DNA of 64,000 bases. Origin: Ga0077555 sp963746315 (GTDB lineage Bacteria > Pseudomonadota > Alphaproteobacteria > Rhizobiales > Hyphomicrobiaceae). This document shows positions 40,306-50,457 of the stretch, one piece after another. The position numbers and the translations under genes were made by a program. Positions within the stretch are counted from its first letter, which is position 1. Each line of letters opens with the position of its first letter. Under the pieces are notes generated by a model. It was not told where the DNA came from. It saw only the letters and a program-made list of their open reading frames with translations, and did not search any database. The stretch covers positions 1,054,001 to 1,118,000 of the forward strand of contig CAVVAR010000003.1 of NCBI GenBank assembly GCA_963746315.1, read 5' to 3'.

Positions 40306-42438
40306 TCAGGCGCCGTTTCGGCTGCGGCGGCGCATGAAACCCAGCCCCAGGCCGCCCAGGCCGATCAGCAGCGGAACCGCCGCGATGTTGAAGAACTTGA
40401 GCCAACCGTCGAGCCGGTCGATATCGCGCCTCAACGCCGACTTGACGTCACGCAGCTCGCGCCGGACGGTCACCATCTCACCGCGGAATTTCTCGATCTC
40501 GGCCTTCTCGGCGTCCGACAGGATCGCCTGTTGTGGAGCCCCGTCCGCGCCTTTGGTCTCGACTCTGGCAAGCTTCTGCTGCAGGTCTTGCAGCTTCGCG
40601 ACGAGCCCTTCCTCCTTCTGCCGGAATTGTTGCTCAGCGGCACGGCGGATGGCGGTCACCCGATCGAACGGCCGCTCGACGACACCCCGCCCCCGCAGAT
40701 CGGCCAGGGCCTCTCCGCCCGACAGGTTCTCGAGTGCGTTGACGACGAAACCGGCGTTGTCGGCCTGCGGCACGGCCATCTTCTGGCCCAGGAAGTCGCG
40801 CACCTCGACCCAGAAGTGATCGGCCAGCATGTCGGCGTCGGCGACGACGACGATGTTCACTCTGCCGGCAGAGATGTGGGACTTGTCGGGCTTCGCCTCT
40901 GCGGCCTTTGGCTCCGCCTTCGAGGCGTCCGCCGGCGCATCGGCCTTGGCGCCGTCCGCGCCGGGCTTGCCGTCCGCCTTGTCTGACCCGCTCTCCTCGT
41001 CCTTCTTTTCCTCGTCTTTCGGGCGACCGTCGGGATAGGCCGTCTTGGCCTCCCCCGCGACACGTGCCGCCAGCATCAGCGGCTTTCCGCCCGACTTGAA
41101 GCCACGCAGGATCACCAGCGGATCGGGGCGGAACTTCACCTTGTCGGCTTCGATCAGGCCGCTCTTGGCCGTCGTTTGGATCAGCGGCTGGATGATCGTC
41201 GTGGCGCCATCCACCTTGGTGAGCGCACCGGCCGTCGAGAGGTTGATGCGTCGGATCGAGGCCGCGAGCGGATCCTTGTCGTTGATCTGATCCTTCTCGA
41301 TCTGCAGCCACGCCAGATAATCAGTTACGACGGGCTGTCCGCCGGGACCACCGCCGAACTGCACGCGGCGCGCGATGGTCGGATCGCCGACGACCTTGTC
41401 GGTCTCGAAGGTCAAGCCCCACTGCTTCATGATGTTGCGCAGGTCGGAGCTGACCGGCAGGCCGCCCATGCCGGGCGGTCCCGATTGCGCCGAATCCGTT
41501 ACGGGATCCACGAACGCGATGAGCCTGCCTCCTGACAGGGCGTATTGGTCGATCGCATAGGCCGCGTGCTTTGTGAGGATCGTCGGCTGCACCAGCATCA
41601 GGACGTCGATGTCCTTGGGGATCTCTTTGACGTTCGCCTCGAGCGTCCGCACCTCGAAGAAGTCGCGGATCTGCTCCATGATCATCCACGGCGGCTGCGG
41701 CTGCGCGCGCGGATTCATCGGGTCCATGCCGCCATCCAGCTGGACACCGGAAAGCAGCCCGACGACCTTCTTCTTCGGATTGGCGAGGCCGTTGATCAGC
41801 TTCGTCAGGTCGTACTCGAGAAACCGTTCGCGATCGGGCGAGAAGAACGGCACTACCGCGTCGTTGTCGGTCAGATTGGACGCTACCAAACCGAAGTAGC
41901 CGGTCTCGCCGTCCTGGTTCAGACGCTGCCCCTTGAGGCCCGCGGCAGCGGCACGATCCTCGGCATCAGAGAAGGGCTCCGGATCGAGATACGTAACCTG
42001 CAGCTTGCCCCCCGAGAGATCGCTGTACTGGTCGAGCAGGCCTTTCAGCCTGTCGAAATGGCGGGCGAACAGCGGAGCGACCTCACCGAGACGCCGCGAG
42101 TAGTAGACCCGGACGTTCACGGGCTCCTGCAGGCGCGACATCAGTTTCTGCGTGCCGTCCGAGATCGTATAGAGCCGGTCCTCGGTCAGGTCGGCCTTCA
42201 CGTTCCGCACCGACAGGGATGCCGCGAGGTTGAGCGATAGAAGCAGCACGGCGCCGAGCGCGAGACTGCCCCACGCCAGTGTCGAGCGGCTGAGCCCGGA
42301 AGCCCATTGCACCGCCTCGCCTGGGGCCAGCAACGTCCATCCCATCGCCCGCTGCGACTGGGCGATGACCTTGCTCTTGAATGCGCCTTTCGGGCGCGGC
42401 GAGCCGCTCGGGGCGGCGGAAGAAGTCTTGTCCGTCAT
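40306..42438 (-). CDS. GldG-like ABC auxiliary membrane protein
   Basis: 710 residues. A membrane helix at about 54-72 (LAWGSLALGAVLLLSLNLAA) is followed by the periplasmic GldG/IFT52-like domain (EPVNVRVYYSRRLGEVAPLFARH, VVGLLSGVQLDGGMDP, LSGGRLIAFVDP) and a charged Lys/Glu/Ala-rich stretch at about 480-530. A coiled coil at about 600-660 and a final helix AVPLLIGLGGLGLGFMRRR end it. It lies 17 bases from the permease gene and 25 from the DUF4340 gene, forming one operon. Its partners would export an unknown surface polymer or lipid. Confidence 0.87.
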   Translation of the reverse strand: MTDKTSSAAPSGSPRPKGAFKSKVIAQSQRAMGWTLLAPGEAVQWASGLSRSTLAWGSLALGAVLLLSLNLAASLSVRNVKADLTEDRLYTISDGTQKLMSRLQEPVNVRVYYSRRLGEVAPLFARHFDRLKGLLDQYSDLSGGKLQVTYLDPEPFSDAEDRAAAAGLKGQRLNQDGETGYFGLVASNLTDNDAVVPFFSPDRERFLEYDLTKLINGLANPKKKVVGLLSGVQLDGGMDPMNPRAQPQPPWMIMEQIRDFFEVRTLEANVKEIPKDIDVLMLVQPTILTKHAAYAIDQYALSGGRLIAFVDPVTDSAQSGPPGMGGLPVSSDLRNIMKQWGLTFETDKVVGDPTIARRVQFGGGPGGQPVVTDYLAWLQIEKDQINDKDPLAASIRRINLSTAGALTKVDGATTIIQPLIQTTAKSGLIEADKVKFRPDPLVILRGFKSGGKPLMLAARVAGEAKTAYPDGRPKDEEKKDEESGSDKADGKPGADGAKADAPADASKAEPKAAEAKPDKSHISAGRVNIVVVADADMLADHFWVEVRDFLGQKMAVPQADNAGFVVNALENLSGGEALADLRGRGVVERPFDRVTAIRRAAEQQFRQKEEGLVAKLQDLQQKLARVETKGADGAPQQAILSDAEKAEIEKFRGEMVTVRRELRDVKSALRRDIDRLDGWLKFFNIAAVPLLIGLGGLGLGFMRRRSRNGA

Positions 42439-42454
42439 GATCGGTGGTGTCCTC

Positions 42455-43189
42455 TCAGGCGGCCTTGCGCTGCTCGATGATGATCGCGTTCGCGAACAGG
42501 AAGAAGGCGATGAGCGACAGATAGAAGAACAGGCTCGACAACGAGATCACGCCTCGGATGATCTGGTCGAAGTGCGTCAGGAAGCTCAGGCTCGAGATGG
42601 CGTCGATGAGCACGCGCGGCGCCCAGCCTCTGAAGAAGTTGAGCACCAGGTCGCTGCCGCTCATGACCAGCAGGAAGCAGATCGTCGAGGCCACGATGAA
42701 GGCGATGACCTGGTTCTTCGTGAGCGCCGAGATGCACGACCCGATCGCGAGGAACGCGCCGGCCATCAGGAAGCTGCCGATATAGCTCGTCAGGATGACG
42801 CCATTGTCCGGATCGCCCAGGTAGTTGACCGTGATCCACATCGGCGCCGTCAGCACCAGCGCGAAGCCGATGAAGGCCCAGGCTGCCAGAAACTTGCCGA
42901 CGATCGCCTCTCCCGTGGTGACCGGCAACGTCATCAAAAGCTCGATCGTCCCACTCTTGCGCTCCTCGGCCCACAATCGCATCGCGACCGCCGGCACTAG
43001 CAACAGGTAGAGCCAGGGGTGGTACTGAAAGAACGCCAGCAGGTCGGCCTGCCCGCGTTCGAAGAAGTTGCCGATGAAGAAGGCGAAGGCGCCCGTCAAC
43101 GCGACGAAGATGACGGCGAAAACGTAGGCGAGGCCCGTGCCGAAGTAGGCGTTGAGCTCGCGCTTGGCGATGATCCAGACGTTACGCAT
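42455..43189 (-). CDS. ABC-2-type permease (GldF-like)
   Basis: 244 residues starting at ATG 43189, which overlaps the stop of the ATPase gene by eight bases. Six hydrophobic segments are visible: AYVFAVIFVALTGAFAFFI, LLAFFQYHPWLYLLLVPA, WAFIGFALVLTAPMW, FLMAGAFLAIGSCIS, IAFIVASTICFLLVM and YLSLIAFFLFANAII. The cytoplasmic loop RLWAEERKSGTIELLMTLPV is the ABC-2 signature. It forms the channel of the exporter and pairs with the upstream ATPase. Confidence 0.92.
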   Translation of the reverse strand: MRNVWIIAKRELNAYFGTGLAYVFAVIFVALTGAFAFFIGNFFERGQADLLAFFQYHPWLYLLLVPAVAMRLWAEERKSGTIELLMTLPVTTGEAIVGKFLAAWAFIGFALVLTAPMWITVNYLGDPDNGVILTSYIGSFLMAGAFLAIGSCISALTKNQVIAFIVASTICFLLVMSGSDLVLNFFRGWAPRVLIDAISSLSFLTHFDQIIRGVISLSSLFFYLSLIAFFLFANAIIIEQRKAA

Positions 43190-44144
43190 GGTGGCGCAGG
43201 GCCTCCTCGCTCGTGATCTTGCGGAACACCTCGTCGAGCCGTCCGCGCTCGACATAGAGCTCGGCCACCGGCAGGGACCGATCGGACAGCATCGCCGCCA
43301 CCTCGGTGGCGATCATGGTGCCGTTCTTTGGGATGGCGCGAAGCTGGACGTGGCCGTTTTGCAGGCTCCCCCGCTCGACCGATTGGATCCCGGTGAGGCC
43401 GCCCAGTGCACCCGCCACCGCATCCACATGCGCGGCATCCACCTTGATCGCGACAGCATTATGATAGGGCATGCGCCGTTGCAGTTCCTCCGCCGTTCCG
43501 TCGGCGACGATGCGTCCCCGATCGATCACGACGGCGCGTGTGCAAACCGCCTCGACCTCCTCGAGGATGTGCGTCGACACGATGATCGCCTTGTCCTTGG
43601 CCATCTCGGCGATCAGCGACCGCACGTGATGCTTCTGGTTGGGATCGAGGCCATCGGTCGGCTCGTCCATGATCAGCACGGCCGGATCGTGCAGGATCGC
43701 CTGCGCCAGACCCACGCGGCGCTTGAAGCCCTTCGAAAGCGTCTCGATCGGCTGGTCGACCACCCGCTCGAGGCCGGTGCGCGCAACCGCGGCCGCGACC
43801 CGCTTATCCTTCTCGTCCCCGTCGAAGCCACGGACCTCCGCGATGAACCTGAGAAAGGCACCGGCGGTCATGTCGCCGTAAGCCGGCGCACCCTCGGGGA
43901 GATAGCCGATCCGCGCCTTCGCCTCTTTCGGTCGCTCGGAGACGGGGATGCCGCAAATCCGTGCCGCGCCGCTGTCGGGTTCCAGGAAGCCCGTGAGCAT
44001 CTTCATCGTCGTGGATTTCCCGGCACCGTTGGGACCCAGGAATCCGAGCACCTCGCCCTTCGCGACCTTCAGCGAGATCTCGTCGACGGCCACGATGTGC
44101 CCGAACGTTTTTCTCAGCCGGTCAGCTTCGACCAGAACATCCAT
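43182..44144 (-). CDS. ABC-2-type ATP-binding protein (GldA-like)
   Basis: 320 residues from ATG 44144, with GGGGAGG upstream. Walker A GPNGAGKST, Q-loop YLPEGAPAY, signature LSKGFKRRVGLAQA, Walker B VLIMDEPTDGLDP and His in VSTHILEEVE are complete. The C-terminal 90 residues carry the domain typical of this export subgroup. First gene of the four-gene export operon; its stop overlaps the permease start. Confidence 0.95.
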   Translation of the reverse strand: MDVLVEADRLRKTFGHIVAVDEISLKVAKGEVLGFLGPNGAGKSTTMKMLTGFLEPDSGAARICGIPVSERPKEAKARIGYLPEGAPAYGDMTAGAFLRFIAEVRGFDGDEKDKRVAAAVARTGLERVVDQPIETLSKGFKRRVGLAQAILHDPAVLIMDEPTDGLDPNQKHHVRSLIAEMAKDKAIIVSTHILEEVEAVCTRAVVIDRGRIVADGTAEELQRRMPYHNAVAIKVDAAHVDAVAGALGGLTGIQSVERGSLQNGHVQLRAIPKNGTMIATEVAAMLSDRSLPVAELYVERGRLDEVFRKITSEEALRHHA

Positions 44145-44309
44145 GGAATCCTCCCCGATAGGACAGTTCCGGCGCGACCTTCCCGTGGCCGGACCGGCTC
44201 GCCGGAGGCGCCATCGACTGCGGTAGCATGTGGTTCCGGTCGAGCAGGTATGCGCTGACGTTGGCACTGTCAAGTTACGAGTGCCAGTAAAGGGTGTTTT
44301 GAGCCACCC

Positions 44310-45614
44310 TCACGCGGACTTGCTCGGCAACAGGGCGACCTCGACGTCGCGCGCTTGGCCGCGCTCGAAACGGTCCGGGGCGTAGGGTTGCAGATCGAGA
44401 TTGAGCCGCTCGCCGGATGCCATGGCCGCGACGATCCGGCCGGTATTGGGACCACCCGTCAAGCCAAGATGCCCATGTCCCGCCGCGATCAGGATATTGG
44501 GATGGCCCGGCAGCGGCCCGATCGCCGGTAAGCTGTCGGGCGTTCCCGGTCGCGGTCCCATCCAGCGGCTGCCATTGCTGAGATTCGCCCGCGGAAACAT
44601 GGCTCGGGCTTGCCGCTCGAGCACCTCGGCCCGCCGCCACGCCGGCGGATCGTCGGCGCGCCCGAGCTCCTCCGTCCCGGCGACACGAAGGCCCATCTCC
44701 ATCGACGTGACCGCGAAATGCCGCTCCGCCTCGCTCAGCACGTGGTTCAGCACAATGCCCGGATCGGTGTAGGTCACGTGATACCCGCGCTCTGCGATCA
44801 GCGGCAGCTTCAGACCGAGCGGCCGGGCGAGGTCGAGCGACCACGATCCGGCGGCGATCACGATGGTTTCTGCTGCCATCTGCCCGGCGGACGTCTCGAG
44901 GCCCGTGACAGCCCCTGCAGGACGCAGCGCTCGAACCTCGGCACGGACGATCCGCCCGCCCTCGCGCTGGAACAGGGCCGCATACGACTGCGTCAGCCGG
45001 AACGGGCTCAACGTGTACCCGATTGGTCCGAGCCTGACGCCACGCTTGTACTCCCGCGACAGCTCCGGCTCCGCCTCGTAGAGCGCCTCTCCGTCCAGAA
45101 CCTCGATCTCGGCCCCTCGCTCGCGCCTGAGCCGCCAGGAAAGGCCGTTCTGCACATCGAGCTTGGCCGGATTGCGCGCGATGTAGAGATAGCGCGTCGG
45201 CTTGACGAGATCTGGCACGCCGGCTTGCCGCGAAAGGGCCTCATGCAACTCGAGCGAGGTGCCATAGAGGGCCTTCATGGCATCAGCCGATGCCGTGACG
45301 CGTGGAAGATTGGCCGCCTGCCGGAATTTCCACAGCCACCGCGCCGTCCAGGGCAGCGAGCCCCACCTCACCACCAGCGGGCTTTCCGGATCGAGCAGCA
45401 TGCTCGCAGCCTCGCTCTCGATGCCGGGCATGGCCACCGGAACGACCGCCTGGGCGGCTAGAATGCCGGCATTGCCGAACGAGCAGCCCTCGCCGGGCGG
45501 CAACCGGTCGACGATGGTCACGGCCCAGCCACGGCGCAGGAGCTCGATTGCGCTGCAAACGCCGACGATGCCGGCACCGATCACGATGGCGCGTTGTCGT
45601 CCTGCGCTTTTCAT
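44310..45614 (-). CDS. FAD-dependent D-amino acid dehydrogenase-like oxidoreductase
   Basis: 434 residues from ATG 45614 with GGAGAC upstream. The dinucleotide fold AIVIGAGIVGVCSAIELLRRG and the family block CSFGNAGILAAQAVVP are the DadA signature; AGHGHLGLTGGPNTGRIVA closes the FAD site. DadA enzymes oxidise D-amino acids, mainly D-alanine, and feed electrons to ubiquinone. Relatives include D-amino acid dehydrogenase and hydroxyproline-epimer-pathway oxidases. No alanine racemase is near, so the substrate is open. Confidence 0.87.
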   Translation of the reverse strand: MKSAGRQRAIVIGAGIVGVCSAIELLRRGWAVTIVDRLPPGEGCSFGNAGILAAQAVVPVAMPGIESEAASMLLDPESPLVVRWGSLPWTARWLWKFRQAANLPRVTASADAMKALYGTSLELHEALSRQAGVPDLVKPTRYLYIARNPAKLDVQNGLSWRLRRERGAEIEVLDGEALYEAEPELSREYKRGVRLGPIGYTLSPFRLTQSYAALFQREGGRIVRAEVRALRPAGAVTGLETSAGQMAAETIVIAAGSWSLDLARPLGLKLPLIAERGYHVTYTDPGIVLNHVLSEAERHFAVTSMEMGLRVAGTEELGRADDPPAWRRAEVLERQARAMFPRANLSNGSRWMGPRPGTPDSLPAIGPLPGHPNILIAAGHGHLGLTGGPNTGRIVAAMASGERLNLDLQPYAPDRFERGQARDVEVALLPSKSA

Positions 45615-45763
45615 CCGTCGTCTCCATGTCGCCGCGCCCGGCTGCAATCGTCGCATGGCAGCCCGGTGCCTGCCAATCGCGGTTTGATCCAACATCTTGA
45701 CCGCGGACGCGAACACGCCAACGTTCTGACATCAAGGTGAATGGCAACAGAGAGGATCGGCCC

Positions 45764-46147
45764 ATGCAATCACCGCTCGAGATCACCTTTCACGGCATCG
45801 AGCGCAGCGAGGCCGTCGAGGCGCGGGTCCAGGAGAAGTTCAAGCGTATCGAGGCCCATTTCGAGCGGATCACGCATGCTCGCGTCGTCATTGATGCACC
45901 GCAGCGCCGTACCCCGCTACCGAAGTTCTTCCACGTCCGCATCGATATCGGCATTCCCGGACACAAGCCCATTGTCGTCAAGCACGAGCCTGATGCCGAG
46001 CACGCGCACACCGACGTGATGTTGGCCCTGCGGGACGCTTTCAGCACCGCTCAGCGTCAAGTCGACGAGTTGTCCGACCGGCTGGACAAGCAGGCTCGCC
46101 ACGAGAAAGCGCGGCGCCGTCCAGCTCCGGAGCGCGAGGAAGGCTGA
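45764..46147 (+). CDS. HPF/RaiA-type ribosome-associated inhibitor, short form
   Basis: 127 residues from ATG 45764. ITFHGIERSEAVEARVQEKF, KRIEAHFERITHARVVIDAP and AFSTAQRQVDELSDRL match the single HPF/YfiA domain (about 105 aa), followed by a charged tail. The longer form with a C-terminal dimerisation domain is absent. Such proteins bind the decoding centre and protect stalled ribosomes in starvation. It stands alone between two reverse-strand genes. Confidence 0.85.
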   Translation: MQSPLEITFHGIERSEAVEARVQEKFKRIEAHFERITHARVVIDAPQRRTPLPKFFHVRIDIGIPGHKPIVVKHEPDAEHAHTDVMLALRDAFSTAQRQVDELSDRLDKQARHEKARRRPAPEREEG

Positions 46148-46196
46148 TCACGCACCGCTCGAGGCAAAAGACTACGATCCGTGCCGGCGGGCAGCT

Positions 46197-47414
46197 TCAG
46201 CCGTCGGCTCTCCGGCCTGATAGCATCGACCTGTAAGCTTGCTCGATGCCGTCCTCGACGTGACGCTCCGTGTAACCCTCGAGAACCTTGGCGCGGGCGG
46301 TGGCGCCAAGCCGGGCTCTCAATCCAGCGTCCTGCGCCAGCCGCGCCAGCGCCTCGGCGAGGGCTCGCGCATCTCCGGGAGGAACGACCAGTCCCTCCAC
46401 GCCATCTCTGACGAAATGCCGGCACCCCGGCACGTCGGTCACGATCACGGCTCGTGCCGAGGCTGCCGCCTCCAGCAGCGCGCGCGGCATCCCCTCGCGG
46501 CTCCGTGCCGGCAAGACAAAAATGTCGGCCTGGCGCCAGATCGCGGCGACATCGCGCGTGAATCCCATGTAGCGGCGATCGCTGCCGCTTGCCCACGCCA
46601 GCAGATTGGCCGACGCGATCGCCTCCGGATTGCCGTCGTCCGTGTCGCCGTGCAGCTCGATCGCGATCGGGACTCCGCGTTCCGCCAGCATGTCGCCTGC
46701 CGCCATCAGCACATCGACGCCTTTGGGCCGGATCATGCGCGCCACATACGCCGCGACCGGCTCGGCTCTGGCTACTACTGGTTGCGCAGGGAAGGCATCT
46801 GGATCGATCCCGGCTCCTCCGAGCATGCTGACGCGCCCTGCGGGCCGGACGCCGCCCGCTTCGAGGAAGGCCAGATCCTCCGGATTTTCGACGAGCAGCC
46901 AACTACCGCTTTGGCGCATTGCCCGTCGCATCACGCCGAGCGCAACCAGCCGCGCGCCGCGCGCTTTCACCGTATCCGAGATGGCGAGAAAGCCGAGCCC
47001 CGTCATGTGCATGACGATGTGTCGTGGCGGGCGAACGGATGTCGCCAATCCCCCCAGGACAATCGGCTTCATCGCGATCAGATGGACGACATCGGGCGCC
47101 TCGGCGGCGAGGATGGCGGCGAGCCGTCGCACCGTCTTTGTCTCGCGTACCGGATTCATCGAGGCCCGGTTGTAGTCGAGATCGATGGTGCGGCATCCGA
47201 GCTGCTCGATCTCGCTCCGTCGCCCGGACGAGCGGGTCACGACGACGACCTCCCCCGCGATCCGCGTGAGGCGTCGTAGCAGAGGCTTGAAGTGTGAAAG
47301 CGTGAACCAGTCCTCTGTGCAGGCAACGAGAACCTTGCCGACGATTGTGCCGTGATCGCTGCCGCCTTCCGGAGCACGACGCGGTTGCTCGGCAATGTCC
47401 CTTTCCCCCGGCAT
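46197..47414 (-). CDS. GT4-family glycosyltransferase
   Basis: About 405 residues. The GT-B fold is visible: N-terminal GTIVGKVLVACTEDWFTLSHF, then MTGLGFLAISDT, and the C-terminal donor domain with RMIRPKGVDVLMAAGDML and the E-x7-E motif in REGMPRALLEAAASARAVIV. This resembles TIGR-type transferases in exopolysaccharide or O-antigen clusters (RfaB/WbpH-like). The start is uncertain: ATG 47414 is used because upstream frame sequence is not conserved; ATG 47450 is another option. Confidence 0.82.
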   Translation of the reverse strand: MPGERDIAEQPRRAPEGGSDHGTIVGKVLVACTEDWFTLSHFKPLLRRLTRIAGEVVVVTRSSGRRSEIEQLGCRTIDLDYNRASMNPVRETKTVRRLAAILAAEAPDVVHLIAMKPIVLGGLATSVRPPRHIVMHMTGLGFLAISDTVKARGARLVALGVMRRAMRQSGSWLLVENPEDLAFLEAGGVRPAGRVSMLGGAGIDPDAFPAQPVVARAEPVAAYVARMIRPKGVDVLMAAGDMLAERGVPIAIELHGDTDDGNPEAIASANLLAWASGSDRRYMGFTRDVAAIWRQADIFVLPARSREGMPRALLEAAASARAVIVTDVPGCRHFVRDGVEGLVVPPGDARALAEALARLAQDAGLRARLGATARAKVLEGYTERHVEDGIEQAYRSMLSGRRADG

Positions 47415-47642
47415 CCTTATAGAATACGCCGTTTGCTGCCCCCGTTCCATGTGACCAGTCGCTGCCCGCTCCTCGTGCCGGTGCCTCCGTCTGCGGCGCC
47501 CCTGATCAGGAATCTGCGGCAACTCATTCTCGCTGACGTTGCGACCTCTGAAGGTTCCTTTAGAAAGCTGTGCTTGCCAGCACAGAATGCGAGGCGAGTC
47601 GGCACATCAGCATCGTGATCGGCTACTTGGAAAGGAACTCGA

Positions 47643-48875
47643 ATGCGGCGGGCTCTCGTCTTCGTACTACTGGCATTTTCGCTGACGTACGCCGAGGCCC
47701 AAGTGCGGCCGCCGGAGCCCTCCCGGGCGTCGCTAGGCTTCCCGGCTGCCTCCGTGACACCGCCGGTGCCGGTCCCCGTGGAATCGGCAGTTCGCCAGTC
47801 GGCCGAGGAGCTGTTCTCCGAGATCGAGAAGCTCGATCCGTCAGCCGAGATCACGGTCCTGATCGACCCTCTGATCGACGGCATCACCGGGTTCGAGACG
47901 GCGGCCACGCGCAACATGAATCGACAACTCGTCGAGATCGCCGCAGCCGCCTTTCCCCGCATCAAGGTGCTGCCGCTGACGGTCGAGAACCTCGATCGCG
48001 CCAAGCTGTTGATCATTGGCACGTTCAACCCGATCAACAACGCAGGCGACCAATCCGGTCCACGCGATGCCTATTGGCTCTGCTTCGCGGCCATCGACCT
48101 CGCCAAGAGGATCGTCGTCGCCCGTTCCGTCAATCGGGCGCTTCCGGCCGGCGTCGACAGCACGCCCGCGCCACTGTTTGCCCAATCGCCCGTCTGGTCG
48201 CTCGATCAGGCGACCCTGGCCTACGTCCGTGCCTGCCAGCGCTCTGTGCCCGGCGATCCCGTCGACGCGGCCTACATTGCAGGTTTGCGCCTCCGGGTTG
48301 CTACCCAGGAGGGCCAGGCGGCACTCGAAGCCGGTCGCACCGACGAGGCCCAGGCTCGCTTTGCCGCCGCCGCCGCCCTTCCTGGGGGGCAGGACAGCGT
48401 TGCGACATACAACGGTCTCTATCTTACGCTGGCCAGTCGCGGTCGCGCCGGTGAGGCGTTGCAGGCGATCACGCGTCTCATCGATATCGGCCTGGAGCAG
48501 GATCGGCTGGGCATTCTGTTCTTGTTCGAGACGGGGTCGACGGCGTTCGTCGCCGATGCGGCGCTATCCGCCCGATATCCGGACTGGATTGCTGCCCTTG
48601 GCCGGCGGGTCGCCGAGACTGGCAAGTGTCTGGATATCGTCGGTCACGCCAGCCGAACCGGCAGCGAGCCCGCCAATGTCCGGTTGTCCGAGGCTCGCGC
48701 TACCGAGATCGTCGGCCAGATCCGCCGTGCGTCACCGAGCCTCGCTGGCCGTTTGTCCGCGGCGGGCAAGGGCTCGAGCCAGGTCCTCGTCGGTCTGTCG
48801 GTGGATGACGCACAAACCGCGATCGACAAACGTGTGGAGATCCGCCCGGTTGCTTGCTCGCTCAGGCGGGGCTGA
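47643..48875 (+). CDS. Exported protein with FlgO/CsgG-like and OmpA-like regions
   Basis: 410 residues. Residues 1-19 are a signal peptide ending at AEAQ. Residues about 55-160 (EITVLIDPLIDGITGFETAA, NMNRQLVEIAAAAFPRIKV) resemble FlgO/CsgG-type assembly proteins. A helical TPR-like stretch covers about 220-290. The end (CLDIVGHASRTGSEPANVRL then SEARATEIVGQI) is an OmpA-like peptidoglycan-binding domain, with the diagnostic Asp and Arg pattern. It is therefore likely periplasmic and fixed to the cell wall. Function beyond that is unknown. Confidence 0.78.
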   Translation: MRRALVFVLLAFSLTYAEAQVRPPEPSRASLGFPAASVTPPVPVPVESAVRQSAEELFSEIEKLDPSAEITVLIDPLIDGITGFETAATRNMNRQLVEIAAAAFPRIKVLPLTVENLDRAKLLIIGTFNPINNAGDQSGPRDAYWLCFAAIDLAKRIVVARSVNRALPAGVDSTPAPLFAQSPVWSLDQATLAYVRACQRSVPGDPVDAAYIAGLRLRVATQEGQAALEAGRTDEAQARFAAAAALPGGQDSVATYNGLYLTLASRGRAGEALQAITRLIDIGLEQDRLGILFLFETGSTAFVADAALSARYPDWIAALGRRVAETGKCLDIVGHASRTGSEPANVRLSEARATEIVGQIRRASPSLAGRLSAAGKGSSQVLVGLSVDDAQTAIDKRVEIRPVACSLRRG

Positions 48876-48926
48876 GTTTCCAGGACGCGGCGATCGAGCA
48901 TCCTGCGGCGGCGAGCCCTGAGCCAA

Positions 48927-50246
48927 CTAGCTCTGGGGCCCCGCACTGGGGGCTTGTCGCAGAATGATCTCGCGGTGTGGATACGGAATTCCGATCCCGG
49001 CCTCCTTGAAGGCGGCCCAGAGACCGAACAAGACCTCGCTTTTGACGTTGGCCACGCCGTTCTCAGGATCGTCGATCCAGAACAGCAGCATCATGTCGAG
49101 CGAGCTGTCACCGAACGCGCGTAGCTGGCAGTTCGGCGACGGGGCGGTGAGGACGCGCCGCACCTTGGTTGCCACCCCGATCGCAATTTCGCGCACGGCA
49201 TGCGGGTCCGAGCTGTAGTCGACGCCGAACGGCACCTCGATCAGCATCCGCCGGTTCGAGAACGACCAGTTGACCACCGTCTCGGTCACGAAACGCTCGT
49301 TAGGGACCAGGAGCTCGGCGCCTGTCAGTGTCAGCACCGACACATAGCGTGCGTTGAGCGTGCTGATCGTCCCGCGCATGTCGCCGATCGTGATCGTATC
49401 GCCCGGTTTGATCGAGCGGTCGGTGAGGATGATGATGCCGCTGATGAGATTGGAGGCGAGCTTCTGCAACCCGAAGCCGACGCCGATGCCGATGGCGCCC
49501 GACAGAACGGTAAGCGCCGTCAGGTCGACGCCCACCGCTCCGAGCGCGGTGACCACTGCAACCGTGATGAGGCCCCACCGGATCAGCTTTCCGGTCAGAA
49601 CCTGCATGGCCGGCGACAGCTCCAGGCCGCTGCTCACGCGCCGCTCGAAAAAGTCGCCGGTAACGGTAGCGAGCCACACGAGCAGGACCAGCAGGAAGCC
49701 ACTCTTCAGCGCCAGCAGCAGCGAGAGGCGCGTTGCGCCGACCTGTAGCCCCACCGCATCGAGGATGGCGACGGTCGGCTCGAGCAACCCGACCGTGCTG
49801 AGCGCGGCCAGCCCCCATCCGACCGTCGCGACGACCACCTGCAGCAAGCGATTGTGAATCAAGCGCGAGACTGTCGAGACGACAGTCCAGGCAATGGCCA
49901 GATGCGCCGCAAGGCGGACGATGTAGGCGTTGCTTGGCCATGTGATCTGGACGAGCACGCCGGTCGCGATGGCGAGCAGCAGGGCGAGCAGCATCCAGTC
50001 GATGCGCCGCAACACCGTCACCAGCACACGCAGCAGGCCTGGCTGGCCCTTGATCTGGCGCAGGCGGGCCTCCAGCCGCGGCTCGATCCGGCTGGCAAGC
50101 CATTTCGCAAGCAGCCAGGCCGCTACGATGATGGCGGCCTGATAGAGCGTCCATGGGGAATTCAGGTTCCCCAACTGCGTGCTGACCGCGGACGTCAGTC
50201 CTTCGACCAGCTTCTGCCAGTCTGCGGGGGTGCCGCCTGCCGTCAC
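48927..50246 (-). CDS. MscS-family mechanosensitive channel
   Basis: 439 residues, starting at a GTG at 50246. Several membrane helices span about 30-220, and the MscS core is clear: the pore helix GAIGIGVGFGLQKLASNLISG with its Gly/Ala pattern, then ILTDRSIKPGDTITI and VSVLTLTGAELLVPN of the beta domain. The vestibule continues to the end. The channel opens under membrane tension and releases small solutes in osmotic downshock. A ribosome site AGGAGG lies about 40 bases upstream, so the true start may be different. Confidence 0.9.
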   Translation of the reverse strand: MTAGGTPADWQKLVEGLTSAVSTQLGNLNSPWTLYQAAIIVAAWLLAKWLASRIEPRLEARLRQIKGQPGLLRVLVTVLRRIDWMLLALLLAIATGVLVQITWPSNAYIVRLAAHLAIAWTVVSTVSRLIHNRLLQVVVATVGWGLAALSTVGLLEPTVAILDAVGLQVGATRLSLLLALKSGFLLVLLVWLATVTGDFFERRVSSGLELSPAMQVLTGKLIRWGLITVAVVTALGAVGVDLTALTVLSGAIGIGVGFGLQKLASNLISGIIILTDRSIKPGDTITIGDMRGTISTLNARYVSVLTLTGAELLVPNERFVTETVVNWSFSNRRMLIEVPFGVDYSSDPHAVREIAIGVATKVRRVLTAPSPNCQLRAFGDSSLDMMLLFWIDDPENGVANVKSEVLFGLWAAFKEAGIGIPYPHREIILRQAPSAGPQS

Positions 50247-50457
50247 GGCGAGAAGCTCTGCGAGTTCATGCCTGCTCCGTCTGCTAGCCTCCTCTATCGA
50301 CGGATTCGGTCGTCGGAGCCAAATTCGAGTGCCAGCCGCTCGGCACCGCTTGCGACGAGACCGTTGACCGCGCGGGCTGGACTGTGCTCACTCGCGGCCA
50401 AAGTTGGCCTGATGGCCGATATGTCCTCGGTGCATCATTTGATCGTTGGAGCTCACC